A stretch of 16,152 nucleotides of DNA from Terana coerulea (Eukaryota > Basidiomycota > Agaricomycetes > Polyporales > Phanerochaetaceae): contig JAKOGH010001134.1 in NCBI GenBank assembly GCA_024811115.1, positions 1 through 16,152 of the forward strand, in the 5' to 3' direction. Within the stretch, counting starts at the first letter, position 1. Every line of letters begins with the position of its first letter. Position numbers and translations under genes: made by a program. The notes under the pieces were generated by a model. The model did not search any database. It was not told the origin of the DNA and worked only from the letters and a program-made list of their open reading frames with translations. Positions 1 through 9,777 of this stretch are shown here, piece by piece.

Positions 1-35
1 AGGTCGGATTAAAGGCTGATTACACGTCGGATTAC
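1..35 (+). repeat. Left terminal inverted repeat (outer part missing)
   Basis: This stretch matches the reverse complement of 9778-9812 with about four mismatches in 35. It consists of iterated GGATTA and GATTAC words spaced by GTC and AAGGC. The right copy continues outward for about 24 bp to a GGGGTGG-type tip. The equivalent left bases would lie upstream of the window. Further GAATC/GGATTAC words follow up to about 120. Confidence 0.75.
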
Positions 36-1084
36 GGTCCGGTTGAGGTCGCAGAAAGGGCTGAATCCAAGCGTGAATCGTGATTCTACTCTGACGAACC
101 GACTTTGAATCCGGATTACCTGTGCGCTTTGGCATGATGCCGCGTGATGCCGACGATACCCGGCATCTCGGCATGCTCCAAATATGGAAGTCTCAGCTGC
201 GGCGAACCTTAAGTGAAAACCCAGAGTTGTCGGAGCTGCTAGCCTCTGTCTGCCCGCCTCCTTTACCACGCCCGGCCAGACAGAATGGCCAGAATTTGCT
301 GTGGTAGTCATTGCCATAGGTTACAAAGATAAGATAGCGTGGAGTAGATTAATGAGGTGAGTGAAAGGGCACGTCGCGTCGCGTCTTGCTTGTCGCCGAA
401 TCTTTTCAAACTCCGAGCAAGCAGGCGCTCAATTGCCTCGCGGAATCGAAGTCGATTCACTCGTGCAAAGCTACATCGAGAAAAACCCCAAAATTTCCCA
501 TAACCTTGTATAGCGTCTAGAATACACGCAAGCGTCTCGTGAGTGGTAGAATCGTCTTATAATCGGTGAAATTGGCAGAAGGCGTCCAATCTTCGTAGTC
601 GCCCGGGATGGTTTGTAAGGTGCATGCGAGTCTCTTGTGCTGACTGTACAATCTGCTTGTGACTGGCTTCCCAGTAGGTCACCACACATACAGTGTTCTG
701 GGTGCTATAAGGGGTGAAAACATTCTGTCTACTGTGAGAGTTGTAATGCTTCTACACATTACTAGTTCTGTATGCCATGCAGCACTCATAAGATGTCTGT
801 TTTTCTTGCTCGTAGGAAGGAAAGAAAGCCTTCTAATAATTATAACTGAAATAATACATTTCACGCCTTACAAGTTGGTGGGAGGTCATCAGCGGTTGGA
901 AGTCGTGGAAACACGTTCCAAGGTACAAAGCATGTGGCGTACTACTGGCAGCGCGCTAAGCTGCTACTCAATTAAATTCAACGTCAGCGCGCACACCGTT
1001 TGACAATGCAAGGTCACGAGGTACGAGGCTGCAGACAGTGAATACATTATGTGGCCGCGTACTGATACATGACAGTGTGTACTA
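36..1084. other. Left arm of the transposon, no gene recognised
   Basis: I see no convincing gene in this kilobase. The first part (to about 120) holds scattered GAATC/GGATTAC words like those of the terminal repeat. Short open frames on both strands (for example 659-1003 plus) lack plausible composition, splice structure or recognisable motifs. An imperfect palindrome lies near 898-920 (GGAA..CGTG..CACG..TTCC). The arm most likely holds subterminal transposase-binding sequence and the 3' trailer of the DUF6698-type gene. Confidence 0.6.
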
Positions 1085-2817
1085 TTACTCGGGGACTCCA
1101 CTCGGGTGCGTGTCGGTTAAAGCCGGCCCGGGCGCGGTAGAGCCCTCACTGGTGATTTGGGAGTTCCGAGCTCTTCTCTCAATCTGAGCAATCATCTTGG
1201 CCATCATCGACGGCTTTGAACGCCTGGTCTCTGTGTCCGAAGCGTCCCCGCCTGCATCGCTGTCGTCACTTCCAAGCGCCCCAAACAGTCGCCTATAGAG
1301 TTATGAGTCAAGGATGAGGTAGCAGACGAGAAAACTCACTGATCCCACCAGAGCAGAAGCTCCTCGCGTGCATCGACAGGCATGCTCTCCTCAATAAACT
1401 CCACCAAATATTGGTAAAATGCCTGGTAAGGCCACTTGCCTCCGGTACCACCAATGTTCCACGTTTCCATGGGAGCTGAGCCCGAAGTGGACCTATAATA
1501 CGAGTAATTAGTATGCATCGAGTCATTTCCTAGGAAGCTCTCCGCAGAAGTGAGAGTGGCTTACGAGCATGGCAGATACACCAATGAGGGATACCGTTGT
1601 TCTACGGATGCCCCAGCTGCAAGCCCTAGGCTTCGTGTTCCCACCACGGCGGCCTCCACTGCCCAAGGCATTCTCGTCAGTGCTCGCAATACTGACGTAC
1701 TGTGCAGCCTTCGGTCCATACAGCAGCAGTACAGCAGCCTGCATATGTTGTGAGTGAAATGCACGATCATTGGGTGTATAGAGCGTCGCAGCGGCGCACC
1801 GTGATGAGAAGTGTATTGCGGCAGAACCCGCGCAATGCATCGTCGGGGTCCTCCGTCTCATTCTCCCAGAGAAAGCAAGGGAAGTCTTCAGCGCCAGCAG
1901 GGTAGTCGGGGTCCGAGTTCTGCAGACCTCGCTTTACTCTGTACCGCAATCACGAAAGGAGTCAGTATCCTGTGTACTTACACCCGACAGGTCAGACAAC
2001 GGTTACTCACAGTGGATCACTCCATCGTGGCTTGAGGTCCATAGGACAGAGCAGCGCACCGCATGCTTCACTGTTGAATCCACGGCGACACTTCTCAACG
2101 GGATCTATATCGCTATTCTTCCCAGCCAGAAAGGAATGTCGGTCTTGACGGCTGAATAGTGCGCCACTCCTGATCTTTGCTCGGCCTTCCTCGATCTGCA
2201 GCCGCAGAGTGCATGTCTAAGCAGCAGATTGCAGGAAGACAGAGTGTGGGCTTACCTCCCTGGCAATTTTCCAGATGTCGGTCTCATTGGTGGATATTCG
2301 GGATACCAAGTCTGGTAATAGCTTGACCAGATTCTTGTACAATCGATGATACCAAATCTCCCTGGGCGAGCAATGATTGAGCATGATGTAGACATGGATC
2401 AACTACACTGTGCACATACTTTGCGCTATGATGCTCTTCTGGAACCAAGGCATTGTAACCAAGGCCAATATTAATTATGCTTTCGACATCTCGAAACATC
2501 TCAGTCATAATACCAAATTGCGCTCCTAACGCATGCAGTGGGTTAGGAGCCTGTCTATTGGATAAATCTCGATGTAAGCGGAAGATGATAGACCTGCCGA
2601 AGTAGAGCACCCACGGCAGAATATGGGAGTATTGTGCACTTACCTAGGTCGCTTTCGTGAACGGCTCGTCGTCAAAATCTAATCCAGCTTCAGAACGAGA
2701 GCGTGTTCCAATGTGGCAAATGAAAGGAGGCGGTGATGTCACACTCAAAGTGACTTCCTCGCGTCGTGAGAACAATTGAGAATCTGCCGCAGGCGTGGAC
2801 AGGGTAATGTCTGACAT
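1085..2817 (-). pseudogene. DUF6698-type basidiomycete protein, spliced, frameshifted
   Basis: The family is of unknown function and, to my knowledge, restricted to basidiomycetes. Minus-strand exons that I can join are 2593-2420, 2361-2256, 2195-2011, 1938-1800, 1738-1565, 1492-1340 and 1292-1085, all with GT-AG introns of 47-72 bp and matching phases. Family-like motifs in order are EIWYHRLYKNLVKLLPDLV, RRGFNSEACGALLCP, DDALRGFCRNTLLIT, SLIGVSAMLVHFGLSS, YQAFYQYLVEFIEE and ELLLWWDQRLFG, then a low-complexity Ser/Asp tail and a TAA at 1085-1087. One extra C in the CTCCC run near 1471-1474 breaks the frame between the LSS and ETWNIGG segments. The 5' part is unclear: an ATG at 2817 opens a frame that reaches TAG exactly at the donor near 2644, while the next exon needs another phase. 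Apart from these two places the coding is clean. It lies downstream of the transposase on the same strand, inside the terminal repeats, so it travels as cargo. Confidence 0.7.
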
Positions 2818-3156
2818 GGAAAGACTTCAGGAAGTCGTTATCGCCCTTCGGCCGACCAGCAGCTTGGCTTATATGTCACGACGCGGATGTAGATTAGCGT
2901 GTGATTAATCTACCGTGTTTCATTAGAACTCGGATATTACGCTAAGCCAGTCGCCCCGAGGGTGCTTACCTGAAACACTGGGCCGCAGTCAAGGGACACT
3001 TGGTTTGTCATAATGAAATGGGTCATGGTAAAACCAGAGTTAGAGGTCACTGCTTAGTACTCACATGCCAAGACGAGCACTGTGGTCATGACACCTCTCC
3101 ATGTAAATCTTTGGAAGTCATTCATATATTCACCCACAGGAAATACTGAGAAGACA
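2818..3156 (-). promoter_or_regulatory. Spacer between transposase and DUF6698-type gene, likely promoter
   Basis: No coding signal is visible in this 339-bp spacer. Read on the minus strand it contains CATATAAG about 50 bases upstream of the candidate ATG at 2817, a reasonable TATA-like element. It must also hold the transposase 3' end. Nothing else stands out. Confidence 0.35.
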
Positions 3157-6100
3157 TCACAGATGGAGGTCATCCTCGTCGTCTATGTCAGATGTGATAC
3201 CTGGTCCAGGTCCAAGCTCGTCATCCTCAGCATCATCCTCCGGCTCTGTCTCCGTCATGCCATTGACCTGAAACGCTTTGATAACATGCTCCAGGTCCTC
3301 AGGAACCTCGCTTTGGAAGGCCATGAGATCCCGATTGCCAATACCAATGCCGGCCTGACGGGCAAAGGTGTCTCTATCAACAAATCTGGTGGTGTTACAT
3401 TGTTAGCCCTGACCGAGAGCCGCTCACCATGAATCACGCACCGATTGACGTAGTAGTATTTCCAATCACCTTCGTCATCTTGAACAATTGATGGCGGTAA
3501 GTACTCGAACGTTCGCCCATAGTGAAAGGCAGGAACGAGGTGACATCCTCGAACGACATGCGCGGGGTCAACAAAACCGAACCGGTCACCAACGCCGGCC
3601 TCAGTTCCTCCAGAGGCGAAATGCAGCCGCTCAAGCCGTCCAGCCTTGGGTCCAAAGGAGCTTGTTGTATCAAGGTCCATCCACCGTACCCAGAGAAATT
3701 CCACCCGCATCGGTTCTGCCGAACTTGGCAAGAGGACGTCTGCGTGAAAAACCCGTAGCACAGTGGCGTAGCACCACGGAGCGACTCGACCTGATTGTGG
3801 GCTGTAAACCATGATACCGGACTTTTCGCCCGGCGCGTGAACCACGTCTCGTTCTCGCTGTAGGTCGTAGGTGGTGTAGTTGAACCGCGCAGTGGCATGT
3901 TGATAGATACGATCGTTCTTGATCAGTACTGAGTTTTCATGCCGAAGAGTCTGTCTTGTTGCTTCATCGGCACTTTCCCGCAGGTGAGCTCGCAAGTATT
4001 CCTTCAGCTGATATGAAAATCCCTGAAAACAGCGGTACCGCAAGCTTTCAGCAATTGAAACAGCCACGTCTATGGTGATTGCTCACCCGTATTGCCGGAT
4101 CATCGACATGTTCATGTTGCCAATCACGCAAGAATATCGCAGTGCGAGAATGGGACTCGACCGCTGATGTGGTGATGCTCGTCTGGCCGTAGCTCATTGA
4201 CGGCCTGCGGCTCAATGAGTTCAGGTAGATCAACGCCGCACTCACGCAGCTCATGTTCCATTCTACGTAGTCGTACTTCGATGATATCGATATTTGCGAC
4301 CTGCTTGTCTGCGTTACGGCCACTTGCACGTTCACGCCGTCCCTTCAATCGCACATGTTCGTGTTCCCCCTGGCAGCAAATGCAGTATGAGATAGGAGGG
4401 TAGAACATACAAAGATTATATGGGCGTACGATTTTTGTTGAATATGAGTCACTTGTCCCGAATAGTGATTGGCAAGGGTAAACCCTCCATGCTCAGAGGG
4501 CAACCCTTACCCTTACCTCCAATACCCTTACCTCATGAAGGGTAAGGGTTGAGGGTTACCCTTCAAACCCTTGCCAAAATAAGCTGAAAATGGTGCTTTA
4601 AGTGCCTTTCCCACTTACTTATAATGTCAGTCTTCTATTTGAGTGGCTTGCATTGATATAGAAAGCATTTACAACACTTGCAGCCCTCTCTAGCAATATG
4701 CCTAGTGCTTGAATAAAGACCCCTGCCAGACAAGGGTTAACTTTCCTCAACCCTTACCCTTACCCTCCGTACCCTTACCCTTAACCCTCGGAGGGTTTGT
4801 GAACCCTGCCTATCACTAGTCCCGAAGAGTCGAATGTACTTCGGATAATATCCAAGGAAGTGTGTCTTGATGGTTCGCAGATTAAATGCCCGGTGCTTGC
4901 GCATGAGCGTGGTTGGAGGAGGTGCTGTAAGACCAGACTGCTGTTGTGTTTGTGTGCGAAGGCGCTTCTGTAATTCCTTGTCCGTCTCGTAGGTGTCGAA
5001 AGCCTTGCAGGTCACATAGGCAAAATACCGCAAGTGCACCGCCATTGAAGAATGGGCTTTGTCGAGTAGCTCGAGGGAGGTGTCAGTATGAAGGCGCATC
5101 TTGGCGAGGCTATGCCAATACAGCGAGGGAATACAGAAGTGAAAGGACAGCAGTATTGTGGGGCTCAGGGAGCAAGCCCTCGAAGCACGGTATGGAGCAC
5201 TATTACAGCACAAAATATGAGCACTGTATCTCCTATAAATATGTTGACACGTTGCAATAGCTTACCTGCAAAATGTCTTCATAGTCGCGCGCAGTGGTAA
5301 ATGCCATGTCAGTTATATTACTGCGGAAACGGCGGATGGTATTTTCGCCGAATATCGGCACAGCACGAAACCTTGAAAGGAACTCAGCTTTGTTGTCAGC
5401 ATGAAATGAATAAGCAAAAACTCACCGTCTGTTGAGCTCCACGACATCCGCCTTTGCTGCAAACATGATTCGGATCAAATGTGCGAGTACGGCCTTCCAG
5501 GACACCAAGCTCAAACTCGTGGAGAATGTCGGGGACGAGCAGGTTGAAGAGATTGAAAGTTGAATCCGAACGAAGAGTCGAGAATGCATTCTGATAACTA
5601 GAATAAGCTGTCTGACGCCACCACATATCATTGCTCATGCTTACCAGTGTAGGAGTCCACGAATTCTCCTTCAGAAGATCTTCTACCCGGTCGCTGTTGA
5701 CAACGTATCCCGAGCTGTAGATGAAATCACGAGCGTCGTGGATAAGTTATTGGCGCTCATGACTATCCACCCGTGCCGTTTCGGTGCGTAGATGCTGATC
5801 CTCCTCAGTACCAAACAGAGGTATGTCATCGAAGGTGGCCAGGCAATGAGGACATGGCCGCTTTCCCTTGTCCCGAATGGTGGCTATGAGGACCCTGTAT
5901 AACAGTCCTCATTAGTAGAGCAAATTTGGATACGTATGCGGGACATACTTTTCTGGATAATCAGCAGAATATGTGAAGATGCGTGGATAAATCGCGCCGC
6001 CTGACGCCCGTCTGCACAATCCACTACCATGCCATGATGGTATGCCTCCATGAACTTGTCATCCAGCATAGCACTCCAAGACCCGTGGAAAAGCTCACGA

Positions 6101-7698
6101 CGCAGGTGAGTCAGAAGCTGGCTACTGGCGGGTTTACCGAAACGTGTCTTCATGTGGTCTTGGACATAGTCAGGTAGCTAAAGACAGATCAATCTTAGTA
6201 TGAAGCGCAACAAGATAGATAGACACATACAGTGGGGAGGAAGGCAACGTGGTGAGCGGCATTGCAGGTGGGTCGCGCACGCTCGTACTTGGACTGGTTT
6301 CAAATACATATATACCGGCCACATTTTGTTGTTGCCGAATTGCGTGACGCGAGTTGCATCTGACCAAAACATGAGTCCGGCAACAGCCCTTGGTAAGTTG
6401 CATCCGGGTTCCGGTGGCGAGTTCTGCAATCGTAGATCTTCCATCACAAACGCCGGGGAGTTATACAGCTCTCCTTGGACCATTTGCGTTTTGCCCCCAC
6501 TTCGTGAACGAGAAGGTGTGGATCGTATACAAAACGAGGCGCACCGGGATCTGTCTCTAGCGCATTTTTGATCTCGGAGACTAGATCCTTCGCCAGAGGC
6601 CCGGAACCACGAAAGGGTCGCCATCGACAGGATCTTTCGGCGGCGAGTCTGGAAGCGTCTCGTGTCGATCCACCCGCCGCTGCGTTGTAGCGTCCGCCTG
6701 TCGGGAGGCCTTGGTTGACTTCTGCCCTGAAGGTATTCCGATAGTAACTGATCCTTCCACCCAGCCCTCACCCTCCCGTACCCAAGATGCAAGCGGTTCA
6801 GAACTCGCTAGCTGCAAGTGTATTTTCTGAAGATCGACGCTGGCGAGATCAGCGTTTCGGAAGCCCTTCCAGGTAAGCGTGGACTGCAAGTCCTTGAGAT
6901 CGGCTTGGGACTTCTTATGCGATCGTAGCCAAAAGTGACGACCAAACAACCATGAACTAAGGTTCGGAAAGGGTGCGATGATGTCAAGAATCGTGCGTGT
7001 TGAGGCGCCTGCAGTCTTCCCTCTTCGCAGTGGGCCCATAGACCGTCTCCAAATCAACATTCGGTTGCGCCGGTTGCATCAACGGAGGTCGTTTGAACAG
7101 TCGGCTCAAGCCGAAGTGGTTAGCAGCTGTGCGCACAAGCTCGGTAACGAGTAGCCGGACGCGTGGCAGAACGCGTGCCTCTCCAGTAGGAAGTACAGGC
7201 GCATCCGTAGGTGTTTCTTCAGCAAGGCCAGGAGCTTCGGGAAGCGCGTCACGGACTTTCCATGTCGGACGCACGAGCCGTCCTGAGCGAGTGGTCGGCG
7301 CTGACTCATCTTTGTCATTGAGGGCCAGAGGAGGATCATCAACCTGCGGAGACCGGGTAAGAGACATGAAGTGCCATTACACAACAGATACCACGTACCT
7401 CAAGCAGAGAAGTATGAAAACGGAGATCCTCAGGCTCATTCACCAAAGCTGGCGGCACAGGGGAACACTCGGATGACTTCAGAAGGACAGTGGCTGAGTA
7501 GAGCATTTTACACTGGCACAATGCACGTACTTCGCTCACTCTGGGCCTCTTGGATTTATGACCCTCGCTCTCTGCCAACTGCGCTCTTGCATGCTTGAAT
7601 GAGTCCCGATTTTGAGCATTGACAACGGCACAGGATCGCTTGTGGAGGGTATAATGTGGCAGAGATGGGTAATTCTTGCCGCACAAGCATCGGGGCAT
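3157..7698 (-). pseudogene. Plavaka-family transposase, multi-exon, inactivated
   Basis: ATG at 7696-7698; N-terminal Cys-x-Cys-x12-His-x3-Cys finger. Introns I can place: 7398-7344, 6230-6178, 5948-5895, 5644-5591, 5425-5372, 5265-5200, 4429-4370, 4086-4023, 3427-3372; stop at 3157-3159. Family motifs in order: PFPNLSSWLFGRHFWL, ADLKDLQS, VQGELYNSPAF, PPEPGCNL, WSDATRVTQFGNNKMWPVY (probable RNase H-fold acidic residue in WSD, near 6360), RRELFHGSWSAMLDD, IFTYSADYPEK, LVPDILHEFELGV, ENTIRRFRSNI, FEGLLPEPHN, WHSLAKMRLHTDTSLELLD, GEHEHVRLKGR, VEFLWVRWMDLD, LVPAFHYGRTFEYLPPSI, and an acidic tail. Lesions: apparent single- or two-base frame changes near 7010, 6585, 6495, 6300, 5988, 5500, 5120 and 4170; an in-frame TAA at 5747-5749; and a MITE at 4463-4818. 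Splice sites and conserved motifs survive, so decay looks fairly recent. From 4087 to the stop the frame is open. Confidence 0.9.
4463..4818 (+). mobile_element. hAT-like non-autonomous element (MITE), copy 1
   Basis: The 356-bp element is flanked by a perfect 8-bp duplication, GTCCCGAA, at 4455-4462 and 4819-4826. The ends are imperfect inverted repeats, TAGTGATTGGCAAGGGT at the left and TAGTGATAGGCAGGGTT read inward from the right. An 8-bp duplication together with a TAGTG-type tip fits the hAT superfamily. It contains no reading frame of note. CCCTTACC-type repeats near both ends can fold into hairpins. It interrupts the transposase gene inside a conserved stretch: reading across the insertion without it gives RLFGTSDSYST, like the usual FGTTDSYST of the family. 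It is in the same orientation as copy 2. Confidence 0.9.
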
Positions 7699-7893
7699 GG
7701 TGTGCAAGTGGTAGCGAGCAACCTGTCAACAATTCCAGCACGATTAGCTTAGTGCACGAGCGTTCAGTAAGTGAAACAGTAAAAGAGGCGCACCTTACGG
7801 CAATTGTTTCACTTGTCCGCTCTTACTAATATAGCGCCATCGTGGGGACTTGTGTTAGAACACCCGTTCGCGAGCTTGTCGTTCACGTCCATC
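7699..7893. promoter_or_regulatory. Bidirectional promoter between transposase and acidic-protein gene
   Basis: The 195-bp gap separates the transposase ATG (7698, minus) from the ATG at 7894 (plus). The genes are head to head, so transcription of both probably starts here. No clear TATA box or repeated operator is visible. Confidence 0.4.
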
Positions 7894-9102
7894 ATGCCCG
7901 CTCCATTGCTTCCTGACATCGCGACGCGAGTCCTGCCAGCCCACAGCATTGAACCTGGCGACCGGGTTCTGATCACGCTATCTATTCCACGAGGACAGCC
8001 AGGGGCAGTAAGTGAGCGGCCTATCACTTGTCAGCATTAACCAAGAAGCCCACGTGTATGATAGGTCTATACACTCACATTCCGAACTAGCGAGACCATG
8101 GAGGGACTGGAAGATAGTGATTGGCAAGGGTAAACCCTCCATGCTTAGAGGCAACCTTACCTCAATACCCTTACCTCATGAAGGGTAAGGGTTAGATATC
8201 CTTCAAACCCTTGCCAAAATAGGCTGAAAATGGTGCTTTAAGTGCCTTTCCTACTTACTTATAATGTCAGTCTTCTATTTGAGTGGCTTGCATTGGTATA
8301 GAAAACACTTACAACTTGCAGCTCTCTCTAGCAATATACCTAGCACTTGAATACAGACCCCTGCCAGATAAGGGTTAACTTTCTTCAACCCTTACCTTAC
8401 CTCTGTACCTTACCTTAACCCTTGGAGGTTTGCGAACCCTGCCTATCACTACTGGAAGACCCAGACGAAGGTTCTGCAACTTCCACTGCAGATAGCGCCA
8501 ATAAGGACGCGCGTAACGGTCCCTTGAAGCGAGCGGCGAGCCCTGAAGCTGTATCCGAGTCAGAGACGGCCGCACACGCCCCAAGCGCTCGCGTATCGCG
8601 GCTGTCGAAACTTCGCAAGACAACATCCCCGGAGTGCAGGTGATGCATAGAAGGGAGGAGAGCGTAGGAAGAGTCGCGCAGTCTTCTGACGAAGAGGATG
8701 TTACAGAAAGCCAATGGAAGGTGGTGCGACGAGAAGAACTCAGGCTCGAACAGCTTGCAATTGAACGCGCGACAGAGCCGTCCAGTCCATTTACGAGGGA
8801 ATAGAGATGAGAGTGAAGAGGTGCCGGACAGTCAGGAAGGCACAGAGCCGGTGAGCGATGGAGAGACGCCACCAGGAAACCAGGAGGCGTTGATGAGGAG
8901 AGAGGTGGCGGAAAGCCCGGTACCTGAGCGACAACTTAGTGACATAGAAGACTTCGCTGACGACGGCGCTTCAAGCAAGCTTGATACAATCTCGCAGGTT
9001 GCGGAGCTGGGTAGTCCCGCGTCATTGGCGGAGGTTAAGGAAGAAGCAGATGACGACGACATACCACCAGACGGGCATGTTCGTTCTCCTGGTCTCATGT
9101 AA
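7894..9102 (+). pseudogene. Acidic, probably disordered protein, interrupted by a MITE
   Basis: I do not recognise a family. ATG at 7894 opens MPAPLLPDIATRVLPAHS, followed by IEPGDRVLITLSIPRGQ. A GTAAGT intron (8008-8064) ends at GATAG and joins in phase to VYTLTFRTSETMEGLE. There the MITE copy 2 is inserted; without it the frame continues as DPDEGSATSTADSANK. A second intron (8593-8639, GTATCG to TGCAG) keeps phase and leads to EESVGRVAQSSDEEDVTES and a charged stretch (RREELRLEQLAIE). A TAG at 8802-8804 then ends the frame. One extra T there would explain why the neighbouring frame continues as an equally acidic tail (DESEEVPDSQEG, then ADDDDIPPDG) to TAA at 9100-9102. The product is rich in Ser, Asp, Glu and Pro with no membrane segment. 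It is divergent from the transposase and inside the same terminal repeats, so it is either an accessory gene of the transposon or captured cargo. Confidence 0.6.
8115..8451 (+). mobile_element. hAT-like non-autonomous element (MITE), copy 2
   Basis: The 337-bp element is flanked by a perfect 8-bp duplication, CTGGAAGA, at 8107-8114 and 8452-8459. It has the same TAGTGAT tips, the same CCCTTACC-type subterminal repeats and the same central block as copy 1, in the same orientation. It is shorter mainly because repeat units near the ends are missing. It lies in an exon of the acidic-protein gene, about six codons after the ATG at 8098. The differing 8-bp duplications show that the two copies are independent insertions. 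Confidence 0.9.
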
Positions 9103-9777
9103 CTACCTTCGCATCTGTGAGTATTCGCCATTCAAAATATAGTACAGCTATCACAAAATTGACATACCAGATAAGACATACATTGTCGCTGCACAATATG
9201 GCAGCCGTGAATAGTATGGCCTCGAGAGTCGGTGTACCAGTTTTGTGCGAAGCTTATTCTGCGCAGGGCCGGTTTTTGAATTGGACTGAACAATGTATAT
9301 TCAGTACGGTCTTGTTTAACATAAAATATCAAGGGGCTTTGGATACGATGTTAGCAAGTCTGCCGCAACAGTAGATTTTCGTATCGTACAGATTCGTATG
9401 ACCAGCCTGTCCATGGCCGTTGCTCGCGGCGTTTGGATCTGCAGCTGATGCCGTGGCCGTCCCAGGTGTTTCGGAGTGCATGGGTTCTCGGTAACAGCTG
9501 CATAGTTTGCATGTCCCTTCTATGGAGCTTAGAACCGTCTTGTGTGGGCACAAGAACAGCTCTACCGAATGCGAGTGGTGGAATTGATACAAGACACTTG
9601 CAATTGATACAAGGATTTTGGCGCTTTGGAACCCGCTCTCAACCCGCTCGTGACTTACTCCCAAAAGGGAAAGCAGGCGTCAAATGTGGGAATTTGTGAA
9701 TTTGGTAGGAGCCGCCGGGATTCCTTTCGATGTAATCCAAGCGTTCGATTCATGTTCGATTACGCACACAGCGACTC
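9103..9777. other. Right arm of the transposon, no gene recognised
   Basis: This 675-bp stretch follows the acidic-protein stop and ends at the right terminal repeat. A 111-codon minus-strand frame (9329-9664) has no recognisable motif and no convincing splice context, so I do not call it a gene. A direct repeat of AATTGATACAAG lies at 9582-9593 and 9602-9613. TAATC words appear from about 9730 onward. The rest shows nothing to me. Confidence 0.5.

Noticed and set aside
898..920. Imperfect palindrome GGAA..CGTG..CACG..TTCC
   Set aside because: Short, with an interrupted stem, and no associated gene or second copy; such structures are common by chance.
659..1003. Open frame of 114 codons on the plus strand in the left arm
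   Set aside because: It depends on a non-ATG start, has no family motif and lies in AT-rich sequence; a chance frame is the better explanation.
3434..3898. Long overlapping frame inside the last large transposase exon
   Set aside because: It is a shadow of the transposase frame, which shows clear family motifs over the same bases.
8698..8804. Alternative reading in which exon 2 of the acidic gene splices at 8639 into the 8698 frame
   Set aside because: It joins without a frameshift, but it gives a stretch of ordinary composition between two acidic parts, whereas the neighbouring frame continues the SSDEED-type acidic sequence. I favour the latter without excluding the former.
7894..9102. 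Possibility that the acidic gene encodes a TET/JBP-type oxygenase, which is known to accompany some fungal transposons
   Set aside because: I see no HxD...H iron-binding motif or other domain in the frame; it is a low-complexity acidic protein.
9582..9613. Direct repeat of AATTGATACAAG
   Set aside because: Only two 12-bp copies with no further structure; probably local duplication and not a functional array.
9329..9664. Open frame of 111 codons on the minus strand in the right arm
   Set aside because: There is no recognisable motif, no neighbouring exon that joins it and no ATG-supported start context; its composition does not resemble the neighbouring genes.
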